From assembly GCA_002726205.1 (NCBI GenBank), contig PBSL01000045.1, forward strand, positions 1 through 60,222: a DNA stretch of 60,222 nt. Reading direction: 5' to 3'. The notes below the pieces were generated by a model that did not search any database, was not told the origin of the DNA, and was given only the letters and a program-made list of their open reading frames with translations. A program made the position numbers and the translations under genes. Numbering within the stretch: position 1 is the first letter of the stretch; each line of letters opens with the position of its first letter. Shown one piece after another: positions 52,797-60,222 of the stretch. Source of the stretch: Planctomycetaceae bacterium (lineage in GTDB: Bacteria; Planctomycetota; Planctomycetia; Planctomycetales; Planctomycetaceae).

Positions 52797-54842
52797 ATGT
52801 CCAGTGGAAATGTCGACGAAGTCCGGCAACGGATCATCCGGCTGGCTCGCGAGATCGAGGAGATGTCGCAGCAGCGGATGGCGTCGGAGGAGTTTTTCGG
52901 CCAGTTTCTGCAACGCGTTGTTGGTGCGGTGGGTGCCCGTGCCGGTGCGGTCTGGGTTCGCAACGGCAGCAGTCAGCTGCGACTGATTGCCGACCACCAA
53001 CTCGATTCGACCGGTTTCCACGACAATCCCCGCGCGTCGCAGCAGAACCAGCGATTGTTGCAGGACGTTCTCGCCAACGGCCAGGCATGCACGCACAGTC
53101 CCGACGATGACAACGATGTCGAGTTACCGACACAGGACCTGATCATTCTTGGTGCGCTGCAACGCGACCAGGAGTGTGTCGGCGTGGTCGAGATTTTTCA
53201 GCGACTCGACACTCCCTCGCAGGCCCGGCCCGGGTTCCTGCAGTTCGTGGAACAGATGTGTGGTCACGCCTGCCGTCACCTCGAACGGCAGGACGAGACG
53301 GACCAGGTGCCGGTTGAGCGTTCGAAGTTCTCCGAGACGTTCGAGCAGTTCAGCCTGCAATTGCATCGCAGTCTCGATCCGACTGAGGTCGCTTCGATCT
53401 GCGCCAACGATGCCCGCTTGCTGTTGGGTTGCGATCGGCTGAGTGTCGCGGTGCAGGTCGGACCACGGACCGACATCAAGGCCATCAGTGGACAAACAGC
53501 AGTCAATCAGCGAGCCAATCTCGTCCGGGCGATGCGGAAGTTGACCGGCCGGGTGGTGGCGATGCGCGAGCCACTGACCTATGCGGGGAAGCTCGACGAA
53601 CTGCCGCCCCAGATCGAGGAACCTCTGGCCGAGTACATCCAGGAGAGTGGCTCGCGGATGGTCCAGGTGGTGCCGCTGTATGAACCCGAACCACTCGTGG
53701 ACCTGGGCGAGGGAGCTCATGGTCCTCGCGAGGTCGAGCAACCGAGACGGGTTGTCGGTGCGCTGGTGATCGAGCAGGTCGCCGAGAGCCGCGTGAAGGG
53801 TGGGTTGGCCGAACGGATCGAGGTCGTCAAGGATCATGCCGAGAGTGCCCTGGCCAACGCGATGCGGCACGAGCGGTTGTTCGGAATGAAACTCTGGAGG
53901 TTTCTCGGACACACCTTCGCCTGGCTCCAGGGTCGCAATCGCTGGAAGGCCGGGCTGGTCGTGGCGGCGTTGGTCGTGGTGGGCCTGGTGATGGCGCTGG
54001 TGCCGTGGGATTATCGTGTCGAGGCGACCGGGCAGCTGATGCCGGTCGTCCAGCAGGATCTCTTTGCTCCGGGCAATGGCAAGGTCGTGGACGTCCGGGT
54101 GGTTGGTGGCCAGGAGATCAAGACCGGCGATGTCCTGGTCGTTCTCCAGAACCTCGAACTGGATGCACAGGTGGAGATCGTTCTGGGAGAACTCCAGAAC
54201 AACCGCGAGTTGATCACGACCCTGCAGGCCCAGTACGACCGGGCCGTCGAAGCCGGCGACGACGAAAACGTGATCGAGCTCAGCGGGCGAATTCGCGAGG
54301 CGAGGATCCAGCTGAAATCTCTCTCCAAGCGTCGCAGGATCCTGCAGGATCAGCAAGACGAGCTGACGATCAAGGCGGCGCGTGACGGGGTGATCGCCAC
54401 GTTCCAGATCCGTCAGAAACTGATCAACAGGCCGGTCAACCGAGGTGAGAAACTGCTGGAACTGATGGATGTCGGGCAGGAATGGCGGTTGGAATTGCAG
54501 GTCGAGGAGCACCGGATGGGGCACATCCTGCGGCACCAGCAGGAACGGCAGGATCGCGGTATCGAGGACCCCCGGGGCTTGCGGGTCGAGTTCGTGCTGG
54601 CTACCGCGACGGAACAGAACTACCAGGGGCGGCTAACGAAGATCTCGACCCGTGCCGATGCCGATGCGAGTGGTGTGAGCGTGGTGGAACTTCACGTCAG
54701 GCCCGATTCCAATGCGGGGCCACTGCCGACGCAGCGGATCGGTGCCGAGGTCAGTGCCCGGGTTCATTGCGGGCAGCGGAGCATCTTCTACGTCCTTTTT
54801 GGTGACGTGGTCGAGTTCATCCGCAAACGGTTCTGGTTGTAG
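52797..54842 (+). CDS. GAF-domain HlyD-family membrane fusion protein
   Basis: About 681 residues from ATG 52797 (GTG 52791 is also in frame). Residues ~20-150 and ~180-360 look like two GAF domains (FVEQMCGHACRHLERQ; VASICANDARLLLGCDRLSVAV). One transmembrane helix lies at ~383-402. HlyD features follow: a lipoyl half (VEATGQLMPV...NGKVVDVRVVGGQEIKTGDVLVVL), a coiled coil (~453-520), a second half (TIKAARDGVI) and a beta-barrel to the end. The cytosolic GAF part could tune the adaptor by a small ligand. With the divergent TolC homologue it would form an export path; the cargo could be an RTX protein. Confidence 0.82.
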   Translation: MSSGNVDEVRQRIIRLAREIEEMSQQRMASEEFFGQFLQRVVGAVGARAGAVWVRNGSSQLRLIADHQLDSTGFHDNPRASQQNQRLLQDVLANGQACTHSPDDDNDVELPTQDLIILGALQRDQECVGVVEIFQRLDTPSQARPGFLQFVEQMCGHACRHLERQDETDQVPVERSKFSETFEQFSLQLHRSLDPTEVASICANDARLLLGCDRLSVAVQVGPRTDIKAISGQTAVNQRANLVRAMRKLTGRVVAMREPLTYAGKLDELPPQIEEPLAEYIQESGSRMVQVVPLYEPEPLVDLGEGAHGPREVEQPRRVVGALVIEQVAESRVKGGLAERIEVVKDHAESALANAMRHERLFGMKLWRFLGHTFAWLQGRNRWKAGLVVAALVVVGLVMALVPWDYRVEATGQLMPVVQQDLFAPGNGKVVDVRVVGGQEIKTGDVLVVLQNLELDAQVEIVLGELQNNRELITTLQAQYDRAVEAGDDENVIELSGRIREARIQLKSLSKRRRILQDQQDELTIKAARDGVIATFQIRQKLINRPVNRGEKLLELMDVGQEWRLELQVEEHRMGHILRHQQERQDRGIEDPRGLRVEFVLATATEQNYQGRLTKISTRADADASGVSVVELHVRPDSNAGPLPTQRIGAEVSARVHCGQRSIFYVLFGDVVEFIRKRFWL

Positions 54843-54850
54843 TCTCGACT

Positions 54851-54873
54851 GCCACGCTGCCGGGGCACGTGGC
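54851..54873. terminator. Bidirectional terminator hairpin
   Basis: GCCACG (54851-54856) pairs with CGTGGC (54868-54873), with an inner TGC/GCA stem and one bulge, between the convergent GAF-HlyD and SecA-like genes. It overlaps the SecA-like stop codon. Confidence 0.5.
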
Positions 54874-56801
54874 TAACCCTCGGTCAACTCCAGGCAGGGA
54901 TCCAGGCCCATCCGTTTGTACGTGTCGTTGCGCTGTTTCTCGTGTTTGAGCAACTCGCGGCGTTGCTTGCGGTGCTGCCGTTCGAGTGTGTTCTGGGTCC
55001 GCCGGAAGAAGGAGAGCCAACTGAGCGCCAGCGACCCATCCTCAGCAGGCCGTGCCTGTTCACGGATTCGTTCGAGCAGATCGTCTTCGCGGCATCTCAG
55101 CAGTTCGTCTTCCAGAGACAGGAAGAACTGGTAGCTGCCCGGATCGCCCTGGCGGGCGGCCCGGCCGATCAACTGCCGGTCGATTCGGGCGGAACTGTGC
55201 ATTTCCGTGGCGATCACGTGCAGTCCACCGGCGTCGACGAGTTCCTTGGTGGGCTTGATGTCAGTTCCCCGCCCGGCCATGTTCGTGGCGACGGTGACCT
55301 TGCGGCTGTGGCCGGCGTCGGCCACGACCTGGGCCTCGTGGTCGTGGCGGGTGGCGTTGAGAATCTGGTGAGCGATGCCACGGTCGACGAGCCTTTGCCC
55401 GAGTGCTTCGGAGGCTTCGACCGAGGGTGTGCCGACCAGGACGGCCCGGTTGGCTTCCACCTGCCTGGAGATTTCCTCGACGATCGCATCCTGCTTGGCT
55501 TCTATTGTGCGATAGACCGCCGGTGCGTTGCCGGTGCGAATGCACGGGCGATGCGTGGGAATCACATGCACCGACATCCCGTAGGTCTTTTTCATTTCGC
55601 GAGCCGCCTGGACGGCGGTTCCGGTCATGCCGGCCAGGTGCGAGTACCGCTGGAAGAAGTTCTGGATCGTGACCCGGGCGGCTTCGCCGGAGGTGGCCGT
55701 GATCGGCACCTGTTCTTTCGCCTCGATCGACTGGTGCAACCCGTCCTGCCACTTGCGACCGTCCATGATTCGACCGGTCGATTCATCGACAATCACGACC
55801 TCGTCCTCGACGATCACGTAGTCGCGGTCCTTGTGGTAGGCCAGCCGTGCGGTCATCGCCTGTTCGATGTGCCGGTAGATGCGTTCGCTGTCGATCGAAC
55901 TGATCAACGAGGGCTTGCTGGACAGGACGATGTGACGGCAACCCGCGTCGGTCAGGTACGCGGTGCGTCGCTGCGGTTCGTAGATGTAATCGACATCCTG
56001 TTGCAGTCGAGGGGCCATCCGCTGGCACCAGCGGAACAGGCTGACACTGCCCGGATCGTTGGGCTGTGTCATGCCGATGATCAACGGTGTGCGGGCCTCG
56101 TCGATCAGGATGCTGTCGGCTTCGTCGACGAGTGCGAAATGGTGGCCCCGTTGGACCGGAGATTCCGCCGGCGCCACGCCCGCCTCGGCCTGCAGCAGAC
56201 CGTGCCGATCGACACCGCTACGGGCGATGCCGCGACGAAGTTGATCACGGAGGAAATCGAAACCCATCTCCTTGGCCGTGCCGTAGGTCACGTCGCAGGC
56301 ATAGGCCTCCCGGCGTTCGTCAGTCTCCATCGGCGTCTGGATGCAGCCGACCGTCATGCCCAGGGCGTTGTAGATCGTCCCCATTTCCTCGGCGTCTCGC
56401 CCGGCAAGGTAGTCGTTGACCGTGACGATGTGGCAACCTTTGCCGGCCAATGCCCTGAGGTAGGCCGACAATACCGCGGTCAGGGTCTTGCCTTCTCCGG
56501 TCTGCATCTCGGCGATGCCGCCCTCGAACAGGGCCATGCCACCCATCAACTGCACCGGAAAAGGAGTCATCCCCGTCGTCCGTCGCGCGGCCTCGCGGGC
56601 CAGGCCAAAGGCAGCCGGCATCAGCTTCTTCAGGCTCGTGCCGCTCTTGGCCTGCCAGCCGAGCTCGCGGCTGATTCGCAGAATCTCGTCGTCAGCGAGC
56701 TGCTCCCACTCGGTAGACCGGGCATCAACCTGGCGGGCGATCCGTTGCCAGCGGACGACATGAACCTGAGACCACCAGGTGGCAGGGTTGAGTGCTTGCA
56801 T
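54873..56801 (-). CDS. SecA-type translocation ATPase, short paralogue
   Basis: 642 residues from ATG 56801. The SecA motor is intact: Walker A GEGKT (102-106, in EMQTGEGKTLTAV), then VNDYLAGRDAEEMG, the DEAD-like VDEADSILIDEARTPLI, GMTGTA, VGTPSVEASE and NMAGRGTDI with IGRAARQGDPG. It lacks the C-terminal zinc-binding tail and has reduced scaffold and wing regions relative to ~800-900-residue housekeeping SecA, so it resembles an accessory SecA. The 135-bp extension upstream of this ATG is not SecA-like. It lies between the HlyD and DUF3467 genes; a special secretion substrate is possible. Confidence 0.85.
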   Translation of the reverse strand: MQALNPATWWSQVHVVRWQRIARQVDARSTEWEQLADDEILRISRELGWQAKSGTSLKKLMPAAFGLAREAARRTTGMTPFPVQLMGGMALFEGGIAEMQTGEGKTLTAVLSAYLRALAGKGCHIVTVNDYLAGRDAEEMGTIYNALGMTVGCIQTPMETDERREAYACDVTYGTAKEMGFDFLRDQLRRGIARSGVDRHGLLQAEAGVAPAESPVQRGHHFALVDEADSILIDEARTPLIIGMTQPNDPGSVSLFRWCQRMAPRLQQDVDYIYEPQRRTAYLTDAGCRHIVLSSKPSLISSIDSERIYRHIEQAMTARLAYHKDRDYVIVEDEVVIVDESTGRIMDGRKWQDGLHQSIEAKEQVPITATSGEAARVTIQNFFQRYSHLAGMTGTAVQAAREMKKTYGMSVHVIPTHRPCIRTGNAPAVYRTIEAKQDAIVEEISRQVEANRAVLVGTPSVEASEALGQRLVDRGIAHQILNATRHDHEAQVVADAGHSRKVTVATNMAGRGTDIKPTKELVDAGGLHVIATEMHSSARIDRQLIGRAARQGDPGSYQFFLSLEDELLRCREDDLLERIREQARPAEDGSLALSWLSFFRRTQNTLERQHRKQRRELLKHEKQRNDTYKRMGLDPCLELTEG

Positions 56802-57054
56802 GGAGTGTGTCGACCGTCCGGTGGTGGCAGTTGATCTTCTGGGGGCCGGTATCTTAGGCACTAAACATCCTGCGGCCAAGATGGACGCGGGAGATCGAGG
56901 ATTGTGGGCTTGTTGTCGGGAATTCGCTGTCCGCAACCGTAATCAGGAGTGAAATCATGTATTGCTTCTGGTTTTCATGCCGAGTAGGGTTGGGCGCAGT
57001 GCCGGATTGGCACTTTGGAACTCACGCGGATAGTGAAACACACGGAGAAAGAAA

Positions 57055-57486
57055 GTGGCGAAGAAAAAGACCGACGACGCCGCCGCCGAAGCGGCAGCGA
57101 AAGAAGAAACCACCGAGGTTGCTGCTGAGGTTGCTGCTGAGGTTGCTCCTGAGGCTGCTGCTGAAGGTGCTGCTGAAGGTGCACCACAGGCTCAGCCAGG
57201 ACAAATCCAACAGCAGATCACGATCAACGATGAGGAAGTCACTGCCGGATATGCGAATTTCTGTCGTGTCTCCAGTACCCCCGAGGAGTTGATTCTTGAT
57301 CTGGGACTGAACCCGACACCGTTCGCCAGCGGCGAGGTCACCGTCAATCTCTCGCAGCGGGTGATCATGAATCACATCACCGCCAAGAGGATGCTGGGAC
57401 TGCTGTCGGCGACGTTGCAGCGTCACGAGCAGACCTTCGGCGTGGTGGAGACCGACGTGCGTCGGCGAGTGCGTCCCCAGGGTTGA
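57055..57486 (+). CDS. DUF3467 protein with Ala/Glu-rich N-terminus
   Basis: 143 residues from GTG 57055, with GGAGA 6 nt upstream. Residues ~1-50 are Lys/Ala/Glu-rich (VAAEVAAEV repeats). The C-terminal ~90 residues match DUF3467 ([43 protein letters not shown]). This small planctomycete-rich family has unknown function and is cytoplasmic. The gene is 34 bp upstream of a second DUF3467 gene. Confidence 0.75.
   Translation: MAKKKTDDAAAEAAAKEETTEVAAEVAAEVAPEAAAEGAAEGAPQAQPGQIQQQITINDEEVTAGYANFCRVSSTPEELILDLGLNPTPFASGEVTVNLSQRVIMNHITAKRMLGLLSATLQRHEQTFGVVETDVRRRVRPQG
57115..57182 (+). repeat. Coding 12-bp tandem repeats
   Basis: GAGGTTGCTGCT and variants repeat about five times and encode the VAAE units in the N-terminus of the first DUF3467 protein. 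Confidence 0.7.
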
Positions 57487-57520
57487 TTCTCGCCGTCGAG
57501 GCAGACAGGCGGTGGTCGTG

Positions 57521-58186
57521 ATGAGCGACGACGCTGTTTCTGGTGAACCTCCGGGTGATTCGGGCGCCGATGACGATGCGCCGAAAAGCCAGGAGGTTCA
57601 GCACCAGCAGGTCAGCGCGCTGGTTCCCGACCATGTCGCTCAGGGAGTCTTCAGCACCGGGGCCGTGGTTCTCAACGGTCCCCATGAGTTCATCCTGGAT
57701 TTTCTGCTGAGGATGACACGACCGCAGCAGGTGGCCGCACGAATCGTGCTGCCACCTCCGGTCGTGCCCCGGATGATCGGCGCAATCCGCGAGAACCTGG
57801 GAAATTACGAGACGCGGTTCGGCCCGGTGCCACCGGCCCCAAGACCGCTCGACCAGGTCACACCCCCACCCCAGCCGACGCCGCGGGAACTCTACGATGA
57901 TCTGCGGCTAGCCGACGAGACGATCAGCGGGACCTATGCCAATGCCGTCATGGTGGGGCACACGGGTACCGAGTTCTCGTTTGACTTCATCACCACGTTC
58001 TTTCCGCGGTCGGCTGTCGCGGCGCGGGTCTACCTGGCCGCACCAAACGTGACCCGGTTTCTCGAATCGCTGTCACATTCATGGGATCAGTACCAGAAAA
58101 AAATTGAGATGGCTCGCCAGGGGCAACCCGTCGATCCACCCACCGAGGCCGATCCACCCACCGAGGCCGATCCATCCACCGAGTGA
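57521..58186 (+). CDS. Tandem DUF3467 protein
   Basis: 221 residues from ATG 57521 (GTG 57512 in frame upstream). It contains two DUF3467-like domains: ~35-100 (GVFSTGAVVLNGPHEFILDFLLRMTRPQQVAARIVLPP) and ~130-200 (SGTYANAVMVGHTGTEFSFDFITTFFPRSAVAARVYLAA). A Pro-rich linker joins them, and a PPTEAD repeat tail ends the protein. There is no signal peptide. It lies 34 bp after the first DUF3467 gene, so they probably form one operon and could form heteromers. Function unknown. Confidence 0.75.
   Translation: MSDDAVSGEPPGDSGADDDAPKSQEVQHQQVSALVPDHVAQGVFSTGAVVLNGPHEFILDFLLRMTRPQQVAARIVLPPPVVPRMIGAIRENLGNYETRFGPVPPAPRPLDQVTPPPQPTPRELYDDLRLADETISGTYANAVMVGHTGTEFSFDFITTFFPRSAVAARVYLAAPNVTRFLESLSHSWDQYQKKIEMARQGQPVDPPTEADPPTEADPSTE
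58133..58183 (+). repeat. 18-bp coding repeats at the C-terminus
   Basis: GATCCACCCACCGAGGCC occurs twice (58133-58150, 58151-58168) followed by a shortened third copy with one base change (58169-58183). It encodes DPPTEA-type units. Confidence 0.8.
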
Positions 58187-58246
58187 TCTGGCCTGCCAAC
58201 GATCCGGCGGTTTCACGGGTCCGGCGCGACGAAACCCGGCGATCGT

Positions 58247-60222
58247 CTAGATGCGATCGATCCAGCCGTTGTAGAAGCTGAAGGTCTCGTCGGCCTCGCC
58301 AGCAACCAGGTCTGCGAAGTCGTCGCTGCCGTCGTTGCCGGCCACCGTATCGGGCCCCCCCTGCCCATGCAGGGTGTCGTTGCCGTCACCGCCGATCAGG
58401 ATATCGGCTTCGGAGCCGCCGAAGAGCTTGTCGTGGTTGGCCCCGGCAATCAGCGTGTCGGTTCCATCACCTCCGTTGAGATAGTCAGCTCCGGCCAGGC
58501 CGCTCAACGCGTCGTTGCCGGTGCCACCTTCAAGCGTATCCCGTCCGTTGGCGCCGTTGAGCGTGTCATCACCGTCGCTGCCGCGCACTGAGTCATGCCC
58601 GGCGGCTGCCCGGATCGAGTCATTGCCATTGCCACCGTCGATCGTGTCGTCGCCACTGCCGGCGCGGATGTCGTCATCGCCACCACGCCCCTCGATCACG
58701 TCGCTGCCGGTTCCGCCGATGATCAGGTCGTCGGACTCGCCGCCGGTGATCGTGTCGTTGCCGGCCGATCCACGCAGCGTGGCTGGGCCGGAGAATGCCG
58801 AAACATCCAACGCGTTGGCGCTGGGACCGCCAATCAGGCGAGCCCGATCGATGTCTGAAATTGTCACGGTGTCGGAGCCGGCCAGGCTGGTGTCGGTCAG
58901 GGTCAGGTCCTCGTCACGCGAGGCCTGGAGCAGCGTGATGCCGAGGCTTCCGGAAATCGTGTCAGCACCACCGCCGCCGGAAAGCGTGGTATCCCCGGCG
59001 AAGGCCGCCGCATCCAGGGTGTTGGCAGCGGGTCCTCCGCTCAGTTCGGCCTGTTCAACGTCGGCGAGCAGATGGGTCTCTCCGCCAACTGTCAACTGGG
59101 TGTCGGTCAGAGCGATATTGGAGTCGCTGCTGACGGACAGCCGATCGACGCCCTCGCCGCCACTGAGGGAATCCGCTCCCGAACTGCTGATCAGGACATC
59201 CTCGCTGTAACCCTGGCCCCACAGGCGATCGTTGCCGGAGTCGCCGTCGAGTTGATCTTTTCCGGCACCGCCAAACAGCCAATCGGCACCAGCGCTTCCC
59301 TGGAGGACATCGTCGCCGGATTGTCCGTTGAGCTTGTCGTCCTGGCTGCCGCCGGTCAGCGAATCGTCTCCCGAACCACCCGAGAGCGTGATCGGGACGG
59401 TCAGGGCCGAGGCATCAACCGAGTCGTCGCCGGCCTCGACGTCAATGCTCAGTGCCGGGCTGCCGAACGGGTCGAGATCGGACGCCGTGACCACGTCGTT
59501 GCCGCCACCGGTCCGCACGATGAGGCTTCCGGTGGGGTTCTGGAAGTCGACGGTCTCGCTGGAAGCGATGCTGGAAATCCGGGAAATCCCGTTGATGTTG
59601 TTTTCGTCATCACCAAGAGTGATTGCGTCGGCCCCGTCACCAAACTCAAAGATCCGGTCAGTCGTTCCCAGTGAATCCGAGATGGGTTCGAGCTCGGAGT
59701 AGACGATCGAGGGGTTGGTTTCGATTTGAACTGAGCCCGACGAACTGCTCTCGAAACGATGAGTCACCGATGCGACGGAGCCGCCCTGCAGCACGAGCGA
59801 ATCACCGGCGGTTTGTTCTCCGCCACCGCGGATCACGATGCCACCGGTCGGCTCGACGAACCCGTTGGAGCAGTCGATGACGAACGTGTCGTCATCGTCG
59901 GAACCGACCAGGTCGATCGCGTGCACCAGGGATTCGTCGATCGATCTCACGAGTTCCCCGTTGACCGAGATCTCCAGATTGGTGCCATTGAGGATCACCG
60001 TCAGCGTGTCGGCCGAACCGTTGCCGGCCTGGTTGCCACTGGAATGATCGTTGGCGTCGATGGTGACCACGCCGATGGTGACATCGACCAACTGCGAGTC
60101 GATCGTGGGGGTGCCGTAGTTGTCGAGGCCGGTGGTTCCCGACGTGCGAACTCCAACCCGGATCTGGTACTCGCCCGGCACCACGGCTGGTGAGGCCGTG
60201 ATCGTTACCTCGCCGGTCATCG
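58247..60222 (-). CDS. RTX protein, C-terminal part
   Basis: At least 657 residues; the frame runs off the right edge. An ATG at 60220 is in frame, but the sequence around it (TGEVTITASPAVVPGEYQIRVGV) looks like an internal beta-domain, so the gene is probably truncated. RTX nonapeptides (GGSGDDSLTGGSQDD, GGAGKDQLDGDSGND, GGTGNDALSGLAG) bind Ca2+. Two ~55-residue modules with ALTDT/LTLTDT and ANxLDxxAF interrupt the RTX repeats. The C-terminus (GQGGPDTVAGNDG, DETF, Trp near the end) mirrors the left-edge RTX protein. The gene converges with the DUF3467 operon. A surface or secreted role is expected. Confidence 0.85.
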   Translation of the reverse strand, partial: MTGEVTITASPAVVPGEYQIRVGVRTSGTTGLDNYGTPTIDSQLVDVTIGVVTIDANDHSSGNQAGNGSADTLTVILNGTNLEISVNGELVRSIDESLVHAIDLVGSDDDDTFVIDCSNGFVEPTGGIVIRGGGEQTAGDSLVLQGGSVASVTHRFESSSSGSVQIETNPSIVYSELEPISDSLGTTDRIFEFGDGADAITLGDDENNINGISRISSIASSETVDFQNPTGSLIVRTGGGNDVVTASDLDPFGSPALSIDVEAGDDSVDASALTVPITLSGGSGDDSLTGGSQDDKLNGQSGDDVLQGSAGADWLFGGAGKDQLDGDSGNDRLWGQGYSEDVLISSSGADSLSGGEGVDRLSVSSDSNIALTDTQLTVGGETHLLADVEQAELSGGPAANTLDAAAFAGDTTLSGGGGADTISGSLGITLLQASRDEDLTLTDTSLAGSDTVTISDIDRARLIGGPSANALDVSAFSGPATLRGSAGNDTITGGESDDLIIGGTGSDVIEGRGGDDDIRAGSGDDTIDGGNGNDSIRAAAGHDSVRGSDGDDTLNGANGRDTLEGGTGNDALSGLAGADYLNGGDGTDTLIAGANHDKLFGGSEADILIGGDGNDTLHGQGGPDTVAGNDGSDDFADLVAGEADETFSFYNGWIDRI
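58360..59420 (-). repeat. RTX nonapeptide repeat blocks
   Basis: GGxGxDxxx-type coding repeats, in at least two blocks (about 58360-58770 and 59210-59420) separated by non-RTX modules, inside the right-edge RTX gene. Confidence 0.7.

Noticed and set aside
56957-57292. Open frame of 111 codons with a good SD (AGGAG, 8 nt) just before the first DUF3467 gene
   Set aside because: It runs into the DUF3467 gene in another frame, and its later residues are a shadow of the repeat region. It could be a short leader, but no stop gives a small peptide.
58187-58246. Imperfect inverted repeat between the DUF3467 operon and the right RTX gene
   Set aside because: The arms match only in short pieces (ACGATC/GATCGT and GTTT/AAAC) with a long loop, so I do not call a terminator.
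1-60222. tRNA genes, CRISPR arrays, insertion sequences and integrases
   Set aside because: None was seen in the gaps or as repeats; the intergenic regions are short and hold at most promoters and hairpins.

Overview
The window is G+C-rich bacterial DNA carrying gene families that are typical of Planctomycetota (Planctomycetia): DUF1549/DUF1553 and DUF1501 proteins in tandem, three CRTAC1-type FG-GAP/UnbV proteins, haem c proteins with CxxCH motifs fused to repeat domains, a DUF5690 transporter, paired DUF3467 proteins, a GAF-HlyD adaptor and large RTX proteins. The assignment rests on family recognition only; there is no rRNA in the window. I saw no tRNA, CRISPR array, insertion sequence or integrase.

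Layout. 1-1502 is the C-terminus of an RTX protein cut by the left edge. 1614-10539 (minus) is one seven-gene, tightly overlapped operon: two DAO-family flavoenzymes, EtfB, EtfA, a DgcB-like membrane iron-sulfur protein, a DUF5690 transporter and a Rieske oxygenase. This is the logic of oxidative N-demethylation (glycine betaine, dimethylglycine, sarcosine or a related N-methyl compound) with electrons passed through ETF to the quinone pool. 10823-25000 is mostly housekeeping and mixed genes: FHA protein, serine acetyltransferase, a 1474-residue dihaem repeat protein, CPBP protease, PQQ-propeller protein, DUF2617, O6-methylguanine methyltransferase homologue, aminotransferase, VanZ, ribosomal protein S18 and an SDR. 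24994-30350 holds an orphan anti-sigma-like protein divergent from a DUF1549/DUF1553 + DUF1501 pair.

30379-35865 (minus) is a coupled three-gene unit: pentahaem cytochrome/TPR membrane protein, CRTAC1 protein, and a peroxidase-related AhpD-like protein whose frame is interrupted by an in-frame TGA exactly where the second cysteine of the family's CxxC motif belongs. A SECIS-like hairpin follows the TGA at a suitable distance, so I read it as a CxxU selenoprotein. This is the strongest finding of the window.

36049-41322 (minus) has a small proline-rich exported protein with a good sigma-70 promoter, an NHL-repeat protein, and a 1221-residue PQQ-propeller protein with a methyltransferase-like insert. 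41531-49024 (plus) is a set of exported proteins: a COX2-like lipoprotein without a CuA site, a beta-helix lipoprotein, an SCO1-CRTAC1 fusion and a TPR-CRTAC1 protein. 49108-58186 has a Tat-exported beta-helix protein, a divergent TolC / GAF-HlyD pair, a short SecA paralogue and two DUF3467 proteins. The right edge cuts a second RTX protein (58247-60222, minus) whose extreme C-terminus matches that of the left-edge RTX protein.

Working picture: a heterotrophic, probably aquatic planctomycete with a heavy investment in exported haem, copper and propeller proteins, able to use N-methylated osmolytes, and probably able to make selenoproteins. All functions are inferred from reading sequence; no search was run.
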